Origin: Metarhizium brunneum
Taxonomy: Eukaryota > Ascomycota > Sordariomycetes > Hypocreales > Clavicipitaceae
Reading direction: 5' to 3'
NCBI RefSeq assembly: GCF_013426205.1
Contig: NC_089423.1
Coordinates: 372,001-436,000 of the forward strand
DNA: 64,000 nucleotides
A model generated the notes under the pieces. It saw only the letters and a list, made by a program, of their open reading frames with translations, searched no databases and was not told where the DNA came from. The translations under genes were made by a program, and so were the position numbers. This document shows, in pieces, positions 11,440 to 21,399 of the stretch. How positions within the stretch are numbered: position 1 is the first letter of the stretch; each line of letters opens with the position of its first letter.

Positions 11440-12896
11440 ATGGGTTTTTGGCTGCCGCGTCACATTTCTTTGTGCCGCGCGACAACCGCAAGAGCTTCCT
11501 CTTTGAGCTCCTGTCTTAAACTGCACATAGCATCGAGCTCCCCCCGGTCGCAGTACTCGACCACGTCAACACCACCTGCCGAGTACGGGTATATCCATGG
11601 AGTAGAGCATCTCAGTGACTACCGGCCTGGCGGCTATCACCCACTTCATATCGACGATCGACTTCACAAACGATATCGAATAGTGCACAAGCTGGGCCAC
11701 GGCGCCTTCTCCACTGCCTGGCTTGCCATCGACGAGAAGACGACAAAGTATGTCGCCATCAAACTCGGCACCGCGGATGCCGATCGCAGCGAGCTTGATA
11801 TGCTCTCCCAGATCACACAGAGCCCCGTAAGCCGCAGCATCTTGGAAGACCAGCCGTCGCCGCTTCCCGTCGTACTTGATCGATTCGACGTTGGCGGGCC
11901 TAATGGCACTCATCCATGCCTCGTGACCCTTCCGGCACGATGCAGCTTGCGGGACGCGAGGGAGGCATCGGGTAGCTTTCTGTTTCAGCTTGACGTTGCC
12001 AGATCTCTTGCTGCGCAACTAGTCATGGCCGTGTCCCTCGTCCATGCTAGGGGTTATGCCCATGGCGGTGAGCGTCCCGTTATCTTTTACGACGACACCC
12101 TGACTGACACCGTGCTCTAGATCTTCATCTCGGTAACCTTCTCTTACAGATGCCCTCATCACTCAATACCTTGTCAGTAGAGCAACTCTACGCACGGTAC
12201 GGGGAGCCGGAACGAGAGCCAGTAGTTTGTCTGGACGGCGAGGCAGCATCAGCAGACCCCGGGGTTCCTTCTTATGCGGTGCCTTCAGTATGGATGGGCG
12301 TACCAAGCAATGGCATAACCCTGGGCGAGGCAAAGTTGATACTAAGCGATTTTGGAGTTGCCTTCCGGCCGGGCGACAAGTCTCGATTTGAGTCATATAC
12401 GCCCGTTGTCCTCCGCCCACCCGAGGCATTCTTTGAGCCCGCAACGCCTCTTACCTTTGCCTCTGATATTTGGAGCCTTGGTTGCGTGATTTTTGAGCTT
12501 CTCGCCCACAGGTCGCTCATCGACGGGTTCCTCGCACCGCAGGACGAGATCACTGCACAGCAGGTAGAACTGCAGGGTCCCATGCCATCCGAGTGGTGGG
12601 GAAGATGGGAGAAGCGGCTGAAGTGGTACGATGAAGCTGGCAGGCCTTTAAGCAATGCGTCTGATATCTGGTCATGGGAACGGCGGTTCGAGCAGTGGGT
12701 GCAAAAACCGCGACAATCTCGGGGCATGGAAACGATTAGGGAAGACGAGCGGGATGCGCTGTTTGAGCTCCTCCGGTGGATGCTTGCATGGATACCAAGC
12801 GAGCGACCGGACATAACCAAAGTGCTAAAAGCAAATTGGATAACAAGATGGGCATTACCCTCATACCAGAAAGGCTTGGAAGGGCGTTTACCTTGA
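11440..12896 (+). CDS. SRPK-like serine/threonine protein kinase
   Basis: Two exons (11440-12067, 12121-12896) with a 53-nt intron, 467 aa. Kinase signatures in order: glycine loop LGHGAFSTAW (85-94), VAIK with Lys108, catalytic loop HGDLHLGN (208-215), DFG in ILSDFGVAF, and SDIWSLGC. The start YRPGGYHPLHIDD and the loop form place it among the expanded fungal SRPK-like kinases. The loop has HGD in place of HTD/HRD but keeps catalytic Asp210 and metal-binding Asn215; the intron interrupts the Asp codon. The basic, Ser/Thr-rich 45-residue N-terminus looks like a possible mitochondrial leader. ATG 11440 is the first ATG in frame; the frame upstream begins with GTG. Substrate unknown. Confidence 0.85.
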
Positions 12897-13683
12897 CTAA
12901 ATTGACACAGTATGGGCGAAATGACGTCAATAGAGTACGAAGACGAAAACCAGAAAATTTTATACGTCGGGATCGTATTCGGTGGCTTCCTGGATAGACT
13001 TGGAACCCATTTTGGTTCGACTCCGTGCATCATGTGCTCGATGCTGGGTAATGAGCATTGTGGAGTAGAAGCACATTGAAATGCGCACAAGACAACATTG
13101 AAACTTCCCAGGAAGTGCAGCGACAGCAAATGATCGGCTTACGCTAGCTGTTGGCTTGGAGAATGGAACGTTGGCCATAGCACGACAGGAGGCATGGAAG
13201 CACAGCGTCGATACAGATGCTAGTTTGAGGTAGCGGAAGACAATTCAACACATGATCGGGTAATTGCACGGGAGTCCTCCTGATTCGCTGGGGATCTCAA
13301 TATTCAGGATGGACCAAGACGAGTGGAATCCCTAACCTTGCTACAATCTGGAGGAGCGTCGACTCTTGGCGCAGCTTATTTGCACCGATACAAGCAGGTT
13401 AAATGACGAGATGAGGCGAAAGCATCGACCGTATACCACGCACGCGATGATACATCTGGGAAGACGGCGGGAACCACGGCGCCTGCGGTCAGAGGTGAAG
13501 ACAGAGACGGAACTTTGAAGCTAGACTGGAGCAAGATGGAGCCGAAGGCCAGGCGCTACGTGGGGGAGAAGAATGCTGCTGGGAGATATCCAGAAGCAGG
13601 GCGCATGTTCGAGCCGAAGCCAACTTGGGACATGTTGGACGACAGGGAGACTGTACCTTAGACACGGCCACCAGGCCTCCTTT
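12897..13683. other. Intergenic, between convergent kinase and APH genes
   Basis: Nearly 0.8 kb between two stop codons. Open frames seen are in the opposite sense to neighbours and have no features. Nothing assigned. Confidence 0.45.
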
Positions 13684-14547
13684 TTAGAAGTCTCCCCACC
13701 ATCTCTGTCTAATCGTCTCCATTTGGAGTTCATCCGGGCAGGGCTCAATAAACTTTGGGACCAACTTCTGCCATGCTAGCCTTGTCTTGTTTCCAAGGAA
13801 AACAGAGGTATATTCCCAATAATGGGGATACCAGCCCGCGAACTCCCAGTCAATAATGGCAACAATTTTCCCATTCCGAACCATGATGTTGAAAGGGTTC
13901 AGATCACCGTGTGTAAACACCGGTGGTCCCCAATCCTTGTCTTCGTCCTGCATGGCCACCATGCGCTTAATGTCGGCCCAATCCTCATTACTGACACGCT
14001 GTAGGTGGTGCTCTTCTGGCCGAAGCCCTTGGCGCAGCCAAAAGTGAAATGCCCGTATGGAAGGGAACGGCCCAAATCTTGTCTCGGACCAGGGAATCCG
14101 AAAATCATGCAGTGATGCGCCCACGCAACTCTCTACTGCAACACCCGGAGCCGGGAGGGCCCGCAGCTCCTTGAGCATGTCTCGCAGTTGGGCCAAGATG
14201 TCGTCGAGCTCCGGCTCAGAAAGAGTTGGCCAGGCGGCGGCGAGAGTCTTGCCGCGAATGCGCTCCATGACGATGTACGTTTTGTTCTTGTGGATAAATG
14301 AGCAATGCACGCGGGGCACGGGGATGCTCGTCCGGGCAGCAATGAAGGCCATGGTCGCGGCTTCGGTCAGGCCAATGCTCTCATCCGTCTTGACCATGAT
14401 GCGGCGGGACAGGGGGACACAGGGTCCATCCCACTTGTAGAACCGCGCAGTGACTTTGAGAGCCAAGAGCGTGAGATGGCGCCGTGCGGCGGTGTTGTTG
14501 ATTGGTAACGCATCGGTGTCGTGGAGATGGGTTGGTGTTTTGCTCAT
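13684..14547 (-). CDS. APH-fold phosphotransferase family protein
   Basis: Single exon, 287 aa, in the protein-kinase-like aminoglycoside phosphotransferase (APH) fold. The catalytic loop is HGDLNPFNIM (H213, D215, N220) and the metal-binding motif is IIDWEFAGW (D233). The N-lobe has VMERIRGKTL as hinge region. Fungal genomes hold dozens of such genes, which phosphorylate small molecules or have unknown targets; antibiotic resistance should not be assumed. ATG 14547 starts the longest frame and the N-terminus has no signal peptide, so it is probably cytosolic. Confidence 0.88.
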   Translation of the reverse strand: MSKTPTHLHDTDALPINNTAARRHLTLLALKVTARFYKWDGPCVPLSRRIMVKTDESIGLTEAATMAFIAARTSIPVPRVHCSFIHKNKTYIVMERIRGKTLAAAWPTLSEPELDDILAQLRDMLKELRALPAPGVAVESCVGASLHDFRIPWSETRFGPFPSIRAFHFWLRQGLRPEEHHLQRVSNEDWADIKRMVAMQDEDKDWGPPVFTHGDLNPFNIMVRNGKIVAIIDWEFAGWYPHYWEYTSVFLGNKTRLAWQKLVPKFIEPCPDELQMETIRQRWWGDF

Positions 14548-15179
14548 GGCGAGCTGTTGGGGCTCACAGACGGCGTTTCGTGGGAGAAGTCAAGTTGTGC
14601 GTGAGCTGATGGAGCTTGGCTGTTGCGACCAAATCCGGGTTAGTGCCTCGTCATGTCGCTGATTGGTCCACAGACGCTGCCCGACTCTGTCTTCGAAGCT
14701 GCAATTCTTCGAGTCCTGTTATTCCTGTGTCCTAAGAAATGTCCGTTTTCTGCAGTCGCGTTCCGAAGATGACTTGTACTATATTATAGGTACGTTGGGG
14801 AGTATGGGAGATGTCGTGTCTTGCTCAACCCATCTCACCAAGGACGCGACGAGTTGTAGCATTAACGGTCAACTGATGCTATAAGGAACTCATATCCAGT
14901 GTCAATGTTCGTCTTGCTACTGTAAAAAATGATAGTCCCGAAATTCTTCATATCCGTTTATTCCTATGGCTCTTTCCATCCACAAAGATGAATAGTTGAC
15001 GATTTATTCATGCTTGCGCTTCACGCCTCTCCACCCCGGCTCCGGTTCTCATGCATGACATGGAACTCGTTCAAGTGAAGATTTGACGACGGGGGTGCTG
15101 CCAAAGACCTCGCAGCTGCGCTGACTAGCACATTATATTGCAGAGGTGGCTTGAGGACGGCTGTTAAATACGGGGTTTT
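14548..15179. other. APH gene upstream region
   Basis: Contains the promoter of the minus-strand APH gene. Nothing else recognised. Confidence 0.4.
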
Positions 15180-15679
15180 AGGCACACCTATTCGTGGGAG
15201 GTGGACCGCCGGGCTGGGGGCAACGAATGTTACACGGAAAAGGCCCAACAGATCGCGAAGCCCAACAAAGGGGCGTCGACGATACAGAACCTGTTGGTTA
15301 CACAGCTAGAACACGTGCCCGGGCAAGGACCTTAGGCCCGGGCGTTCCTTTCATGTATATAAGGCGGTCACCCTTCTCTTCCTCTCTCGTAGCAACTCAG
15401 GACCTTTGACATCCTACGAGATTATTATTGAATTGAGCCCTTTTTGCTCCAAGCCTTCATATTGAACCCTTGTCACAACGAATCCGAGTCCATGACCTGG
15501 GCGATGCCGGGGCCTGGCAAATGTTGGCTGCTGACGGGAAGATGGTGCTGTTCAACGTGGCTGTTGGGGGCGCCTTTGCCGACGCCGTTGCCGGTGCGGC
15601 TTCAAGACGCCTACAAACGAGACGGTGCGGTAGGGGCGCTGCCATGGAGGTTGACCATGTGGCTGTTTATGCCTCCTGA
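15180..15679 (+). pseudogene. Glycoside hydrolase family 16 relic split by a solo LTR
   Basis: Left of the LTR the plus strand reads GFRHTYSWEVDRRAGGNE, which resembles the GH16 segment before the W-x-VDG motif. Right of the LTR another frame reads DLGDAGAWQ, then VLFNVAVGGAFADAVAG and a C-terminal AAMEVDHVAVYAS, the usual end of GH16 beta-glucanase-like enzymes. The catalytic core is absent upstream, an in-frame TAA precedes the left piece, and part between the pieces is missing, so the gene was probably already dead. GH16 enzymes cut beta-1,3/1,4-glucans and related wall polymers. Confidence 0.65.
15228..15477 (+). mobile_element. Solo LTR, subfamily A, with 5-bp target duplication
   Basis: 250 bp beginning TGTTACACGG and ending CTTGTCACA, flanked by the direct repeat ACGAA (15223-15227 and 15478-15482). 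It has an internal TATATAA near 15356 and a second copy at 53707. No internal retroelement coding sequence is present, so it is a solo LTR left by LTR-LTR recombination. Confidence 0.92.
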
Positions 15680-16702
15680 GTCATGTCGGGGATGTATGTA
15701 TGCCCAATGGGTACATGTATTGGGTCCTGTCTCGTGCGAATAAGCAGTGTAATCCGCCAGTCATACTAGGCTAACCACAACCTATGATATTCCGTTGGGA
15801 TAAGGTACAAAATTAAAGTAGGAAATAGTAAAAAAATCAATAATCCTGCATGGATCTCGAACCCGCATCGGGGATTTTGTGAAATCTCTACTCGGAATAA
15901 GACGTAGTTGGCCACTGTCTATTTACATGCCCGGTCGTCGGCACTACTCCGTACTCGTCGTGCTTTTGATCCCCCTCATACTTCTGCACGCACCCAAGAA
16001 CAGGGCAGATTTCGGTGCATGGCATTTTCAAAATTGAGATGTGCTTCCAATAGCATTCAATTTGTTTAAGCGCGACCCCACTCGTCATTTGTATGGCGGC
16101 CTTGCCAACCCACGGAAACGGCCAAGTCGGGGCGCCGTCTGCGCCGGCCGGCCCCATCAAGGACCGGGAGTCCGGGACCCGGTCGGACGCGAAATTGAGG
16201 CCGCAGTTCCCGCCTTGGACTGGTCTGATGGGGGGATGCCACCCGGTATTTGTTTTTCGCGATCCGAGCGGTAACTCTCACTGTATACTATCGTTTCAAT
16301 TTCTTTGCTTCGGCGGTAGTGGCAAGGGCCGCCAGTGCCTTGGGGAGATGCTGGTGCAAAACTTCCAATGCCAAGTTCAATCGAGGTTGCAATGGCAGCT
16401 GATTAAGCAGCCGTTGGCGAATCCTCCCGGAGCCATTGCTAAGCTGAGCTCATCCCACGTGGGTTCAATGCAATGTTGCTCCGTGTCTGAGAAAGATGGA
16501 GCTGCTCGGCGGGGGCAACGGAGTCGGGGGGAAGACCGACATTCATCCCCAACTCGTGAGACTCTCTCCTAGATACACCATATGATGCGAGAGGCTGATT
16601 GCTCTGTTACCGTATTGGCTGCTACCTGGCCTGGCTGCCGTGGCAAAGCCCTCTGTGCATTGGATATCTTGTACTGGGGATTGGCTGGTTGACTTCGCCA
16701 TC
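15680..16702. other. Upstream region of the Zn2Cys6 gene
   Basis: About 1 kb without a recognisable gene; presumably the promoter of the transcription-factor gene lies at its right end. Confidence 0.4.
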
Positions 16703-18824
16703 ATGGAGAGCAACGCCCCGTGTCTCCCTGGCGTGGCGGCGCTGAGAGAATCCTTTGGCGACGGCAAGCCTCCCGAAATCAGCAGAAAGATTACAGCCTG
16801 CGTTGCGTGTCGCCGGCAAAAGGTCAAAAATAAATACCACCAAAACGTGTGGTACATGTATCCCTGGCTGACGTCCTCCAGATCAAGTGCCACATGACAA
16901 ATGGCAAGGCCCCGTGCGCCCGGTGCAAGAAGCGATCTCTTCCGTGCACCGTGAACCGCAGCCTGCAGATGCTATTAGAAGAGGACATCAGGTTCGTCGC
17001 GGCAGCCAGCTCGTCTCCATGTATGGTGTGACGCCAAGTTAACCCCGGCTCTAGCTGGAAGCAGGCCGTCGGGCAAAGGGTCCAGCGTCTCGAGCATGCC
17101 ATTGGCGCCGTAGCAAAGAAGCTCGACATGCCGGAACTGCGTGAGCTATTTGGCGAGCAGGCTGAGCTCAGTGCCATGCTGGGACATGGTCAGCGCACCA
17201 CGCCCGCGGGCGGCAGCAGCAGCAGCAGCAGCAGCCACGTCGACCCTTTGCCTGACCATTCATGGCAAATCACCGTCGATCCGCAGTGTGAGCCGTCGTC
17301 GATGCCGGCCTCGTGCATTGCCCAGGTGCCCGGCGCCGGAGCCTCGGCAGGCAACGCATCGCGAAAGCCGCATCTCGTGTCAAAGGGGTTGATATCGCTC
17401 GAGGAAGCAAGAGTCCTGTTCGCCGTGTACCAAGACCGGCTCGACCACCTGCTGTACCGGATCCTGGGCGACGAGGCCAGCCTGGAGGCGGCCATGGAGA
17501 GCTCGCCGCTGCTCACGGCGGCCGTGTGCACCGTCGGGGCGCTGCATTCCGCGCAGCTGGGCCATCTCTACGACGCGTGTCTCGCCGAGCTCAAGATGCT
17601 CTTCACGACGGGGTCGCTGTCGCGGCAGCACAACACCGACGACGTCCGGGGCCTCTGCATCGGCGGCTTCTGGCTGAGCAGCCTGTCGTGGGCGTCGTCG
17701 GGATCCGGTAAGCTCCATGTCTCCCCGTGCGCCGTGTGCCGTGGCCGCTTGACGAGTTGACGTCTGGTGGTGATGCAGCCGTGCGGATCGCGTCCGAGAT
17801 CCAACTCCACCACGCGATATACAAGGCCCTCGAGGGCGACCGGGACGCATACCTCGAGACGCGGCTCTACTACCACGTCTACGTGTGCGACCACCACACG
17901 TCGGTCCTGTACGGCCGCCCGCCCATGTCCCACGAGTGCGTCAGCATCAACTCGGCCGCGGCGCTGCTCGAGACGGAGCACGCCGTCGAGGACGACGTCC
18001 GCCTCGTCTCCCAGGTCAAGATATGGTCCGTCTACGGCGCCATATTCGACTGCTTCGGCACCGAGACCGCCAAGCCCGTCTCGCCCTCCCAGATGCCTCA
18101 GCTGCGCCGCTTCGCCATCGCCCTCGACACGTGGCACGCCGACTGGCGCGAGCGCTTCCGCCCTCACGAAAAGGTCGGCAACTATCCCGCCAAGGGCGTC
18201 GGCCTTCACTTCAACTTTGCCAAGCTGTACCTCTGCTCCCACGCCTTCCGGGGCCTGCACGCGGAGCCCGGGCCCGAGCCGGCGTCGACCCCCTTGGCGC
18301 CGGAGCTGCACGAGGTGGCCAACACGGCCGTCGTCTGCGCCGCCTCCATCCTGGGCGCCTTGAACGCCGACCAGGAGGTGCAGCTGCTGCTCAACGGCCT
18401 CTCGCTGTGCTTCGACATGATGATTACCTTTGCCGTCGTCTTCTTGCTCAAGGTGGTGACAAAGTACCCCGGCACCATCTGGATGGACAAGGCCCGCATC
18501 CTCGATATTGTGAGCCAGACCGTCTGCATTCTCGACAGGGGCGCTGCCTTGATGAACCAGAGGCACCTGCTTGTTTCTGTTGGCCCGGCGTTGCGCAAGC
18601 TGCTCCAAAAGGTGCAGGAGACGCCGTCGACTGCGTCCGAGGCGGGCGTTGGCCATGCGCCCTCGTCTCGTGATGCGTCTGTTTCCCGACGGAGCGAGAT
18701 GGACTGGGTGCAGAACTTTGGTAGTTTTGAGGATTTTGACTTTTATGCCATGCTGCCCGATCCCAATTCTTGGTCTGTCGATCTGGATTTCGGCGGTGTG
18801 TTGGACCATGCCCATCCGCAGTGA
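16703..18824 (+). CDS. Zn2Cys6 fungal transcription factor
   Basis: Four exons (16703-16822, 16882-16991, 17055-17707, 17779-18824) with introns of 59, 63 and 71 nt; 642 aa. The binuclear cluster is CX2CX6CX8CX2CX6C at C33, C36, C43, C52, C55 and C62, split by the first intron right after ACVACRRQK. A short helical linker (VQRLEHAIGAVAKKL) fits the dimerisation coiled coil. A serine run coded by (CAG)n-type repeats lies at about 17216-17235. The rest matches the fungal-specific transcription factor middle region (LYGRPPMS). The C-terminus is acidic and aromatic (WVQNFGSFEDFDFYAML), as in activation domains. It loosely recalls regulators of the PrtT/leucine type, but I cannot assign the target pathway. 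The subtilase gene lies 1.2 kb downstream, convergent. Confidence 0.88.
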
Positions 18825-20036
18825 ATGTTTATTCTTCTTCTTTTTGTAACAGGTTACTTTGGTACAAGGGTCCATGTTGAAGTTGCTCATGGCTGAATAT
18901 GCAGCACTGTTCATTATTAGGAGGTATTTAGGCCTAAGCATGCTGGAACTCGGCTGTACTTCGTGATGCGAAATTTTCTGCTCGTCAGCCAAGTGACGCC
19001 CGCCAAGGACATTGTGTGTCGTCGGGAACAGTCATTTTGCGCATCTTGTTCCGCAGGTACGTCTGGTTCTCGCGTCGGCTGGTGGCGACAGGCGCTTGAC
19101 TTGAAAAGAATCAAGGGGCTATAATCGATGCCGTACAATACGAGTAACTGCGATAGTGTTGCTGTCAAAATATATGTAAGCTAGAATACATCACCAGAAG
19201 AAAACAGCTCGTGCGGCCATTCGGGCAAGTTGATTGCCGTCGGTGTGAAGCCCGACTTGCAGCAGATTTGTTACACCCGGGGCGAAGGCCGCGAGCACTC
19301 CCTCCCGGATCTGACGTGGCGCCGAATACCTTGAAAAAAGCACACCGAACCCACGGCCACTGTAATACAAGTTTGTTAAAAATGGTTTTGCTTCCGCCGA
19401 ATGGTGATGTACACGTGGTAGCTAGAACCGTGCTTGGTTATCGTGATGGAACCACCATTTTGGATCTACAGAGCGGGAACAAGGGAATGATTACGAGCAG
19501 GTTGAAAAACGGGTGGTTGTAACTTGTGCCACACCCTCCTCAAGCATAGAGTTTGACACCAAGTAGCCGTGGCACACATGACACATCTCACCAGTGCACC
19601 ACTCGGCAGAGTTCCTTTAATGTTGGTATGGACTAGTAGTTCCTGAAACCGGGGTAGGATAGCTAGCTTGTAGTGAGTCCATAACATATGCCGTATTCAA
19701 TCAATTTGACGGCACGATTCACCCCTCGGCCGTGTTTCTCGACACGGATGCGCTCGTTGATGCAGCATCTCTCATACGGGTCGGGTTTGAGCCAGCACTA
19801 CAAAATACAAAATAACAAAAGGCACTCGTGACACTTTTTCTTTTGGTGAGAATAGAATAGAATGTCCTGTACATACAAAAAGCTTGATACCTGCAAGCAT
19901 ACAGCCTGCTGCACACACCCAAGTACACAAAAGTAAGTCCTGCTCGGGATTCCAAAGCTCAGCAATCAAGTGCTCGGCACCACTGAATGCTATTTGAGAT
20001 TGCAGGCATCAACAATCCAACCGGCTCCTAGCACTA
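18825..20036. other. Convergent intergenic region
   Basis: 1.2 kb between the 3' ends of the transcription factor and the subtilase. No gene or repeat recognised. Confidence 0.45.
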
Positions 20037-21399
20037 TCATTGCGGAGTAGCCCTCTGCACCATCCACGCGCAGAGATCCGGACCGGCACGTTGATGATGG
20101 GCCGAAGCTATGGACGCAGCAAGACCAGCGATAAAGGGCGAGGCCATAGAAGTGCCAGTCAGGCGATACTGAAATAAAAAAAACGTTAGCATCATTCAGA
20201 CGGCAACAGCATGACCGCGATAGGGATAGCTTACAATGCGGCCGCCGGGGACAGTAGAGAGAACGTTGACGGCAGGCGCTTGGATATCAACGGCAGGGCC
20301 AAAGTTGGAATCCCGGTACCTATAGTCGCCAACGGTGCAAATGGACGGCTCGGAAGCAGGCGAGTTGAACCTGGCATCGTGGCCTTCGTTACCTGCCGCG
20401 ACGGCTACAAAGTATCCCCTCTCGACAAGCCCGCGAGCCGCCCTGTTGAGAGCATAGATTCTTTCGGCTATGCCCGCCGACAGGTTGACGACGATTCCGT
20501 TGGGGCAGTGGCGATGGGGTGCGTCCTGTGCGACGTAGTCCAAGCCGGCTATCATATTCGATATGCCGCTGGCGTCGGGCCGCTCGGAAAGGGCCTTGAT
20601 GCCGTAGATGGTCACACGCTTTGCCACGCCGTAGCTGTTGCTGCCGAGGATGCCGGCAACGTGCGTGCCGTGGCCGACCCAGTCTTGGCCATGCCAGTCC
20701 ACCGTTGACTTAACCATGTGCGCTCGACCGCCGAATTCCTGCCTTCAGGTTAGTCCTGTTGACGGCTTGCCGCGCGGCTCGCATGGGAGAAGTGGGCGTC
20801 GAGGGGACGGCGTACCGGATGGGTGACGTCCACACCCGAGTCAACGACATAGGCACAGACGCCTTCGCCGCCGTTAGGGTTGTTTAGATATTGCGTCAAG
20901 CCATTGTATCGTCGGAAAACTTGATCAGGATGCGAGGGGACCGGGCTCTGCGGTCCGACAACAGGGGCCGTCGCGTTGGGGTCTGCCTCGACGGCGTCCA
21001 CCTTGCCCTGCGGCTCGTCGGGAAGAGAGACCTTTTGGTCCATTTCCACAAAGTCGACCTGATCACCATCAGTAACGGGTATACTAGCCGTCGGGTGAGT
21101 GGAATGGGGAGCAGCCATACCGCAGGGTGGTCTCGCAGGGCCCCGAGACTAGCTTCATCAAGCTCCGCGGTAAAGCCCTTGAACAGGTTCCCGTAGACCT
21201 GCGAGGCATTACCTGGGATCAGTTCCATAACATTAGTTAGAGCTTGAGAATCGCTGTCATCCTTTAGAATGACGGTATATTGGCCGTGGAAGACGCCAGA
21301 GTCATCACGGGGAACGATCAGGGGGGCGGGCTCGGCGCGCTTCGAGGCAGGCGCTGCGGCCGTCATGGGCAATAGTAGAAGAAGAGCAGACGGAATCAT
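20037..21399 (-). CDS. Secreted subtilisin-like serine protease (S8A, proteinase K type)
   Basis: Four exons (21121-21399, 20816-21058, 20235-20738, 20037-20168), introns 62, 77 and 66 nt, all phase 0; 385 aa. Order: signal peptide (MIPSALLLLLPMTAAA), I9 propeptide (YTVILKDD to LRDHPAV), then the catalytic domain. Triad: D166 (VVDSGVDVTHP), H197 (GHGTHVAG), S349 (GTSMASP); oxyanion Asn is in AAGNEG. The length fits secreted proteinase-K-like proteases, which in insect-pathogenic fungi include the Pr1 cuticle-degrading enzymes. The sequence does not say which paralog this is. The longer open frame upstream of the signal peptide is treated as 5' UTR because ATG 21399 gives a clean secretion signal. 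Confidence 0.93.

Noticed and set aside
13684..14547. Aminoglycoside resistance gene
   Set aside because: APH-fold genes are abundant in fungi and the match is only to the general fold.
17568..18992. 474-codon minus-strand open frame
   Set aside because: Antisense to the Zn2Cys6 transcription factor; a by-product of GC-rich codon use there.
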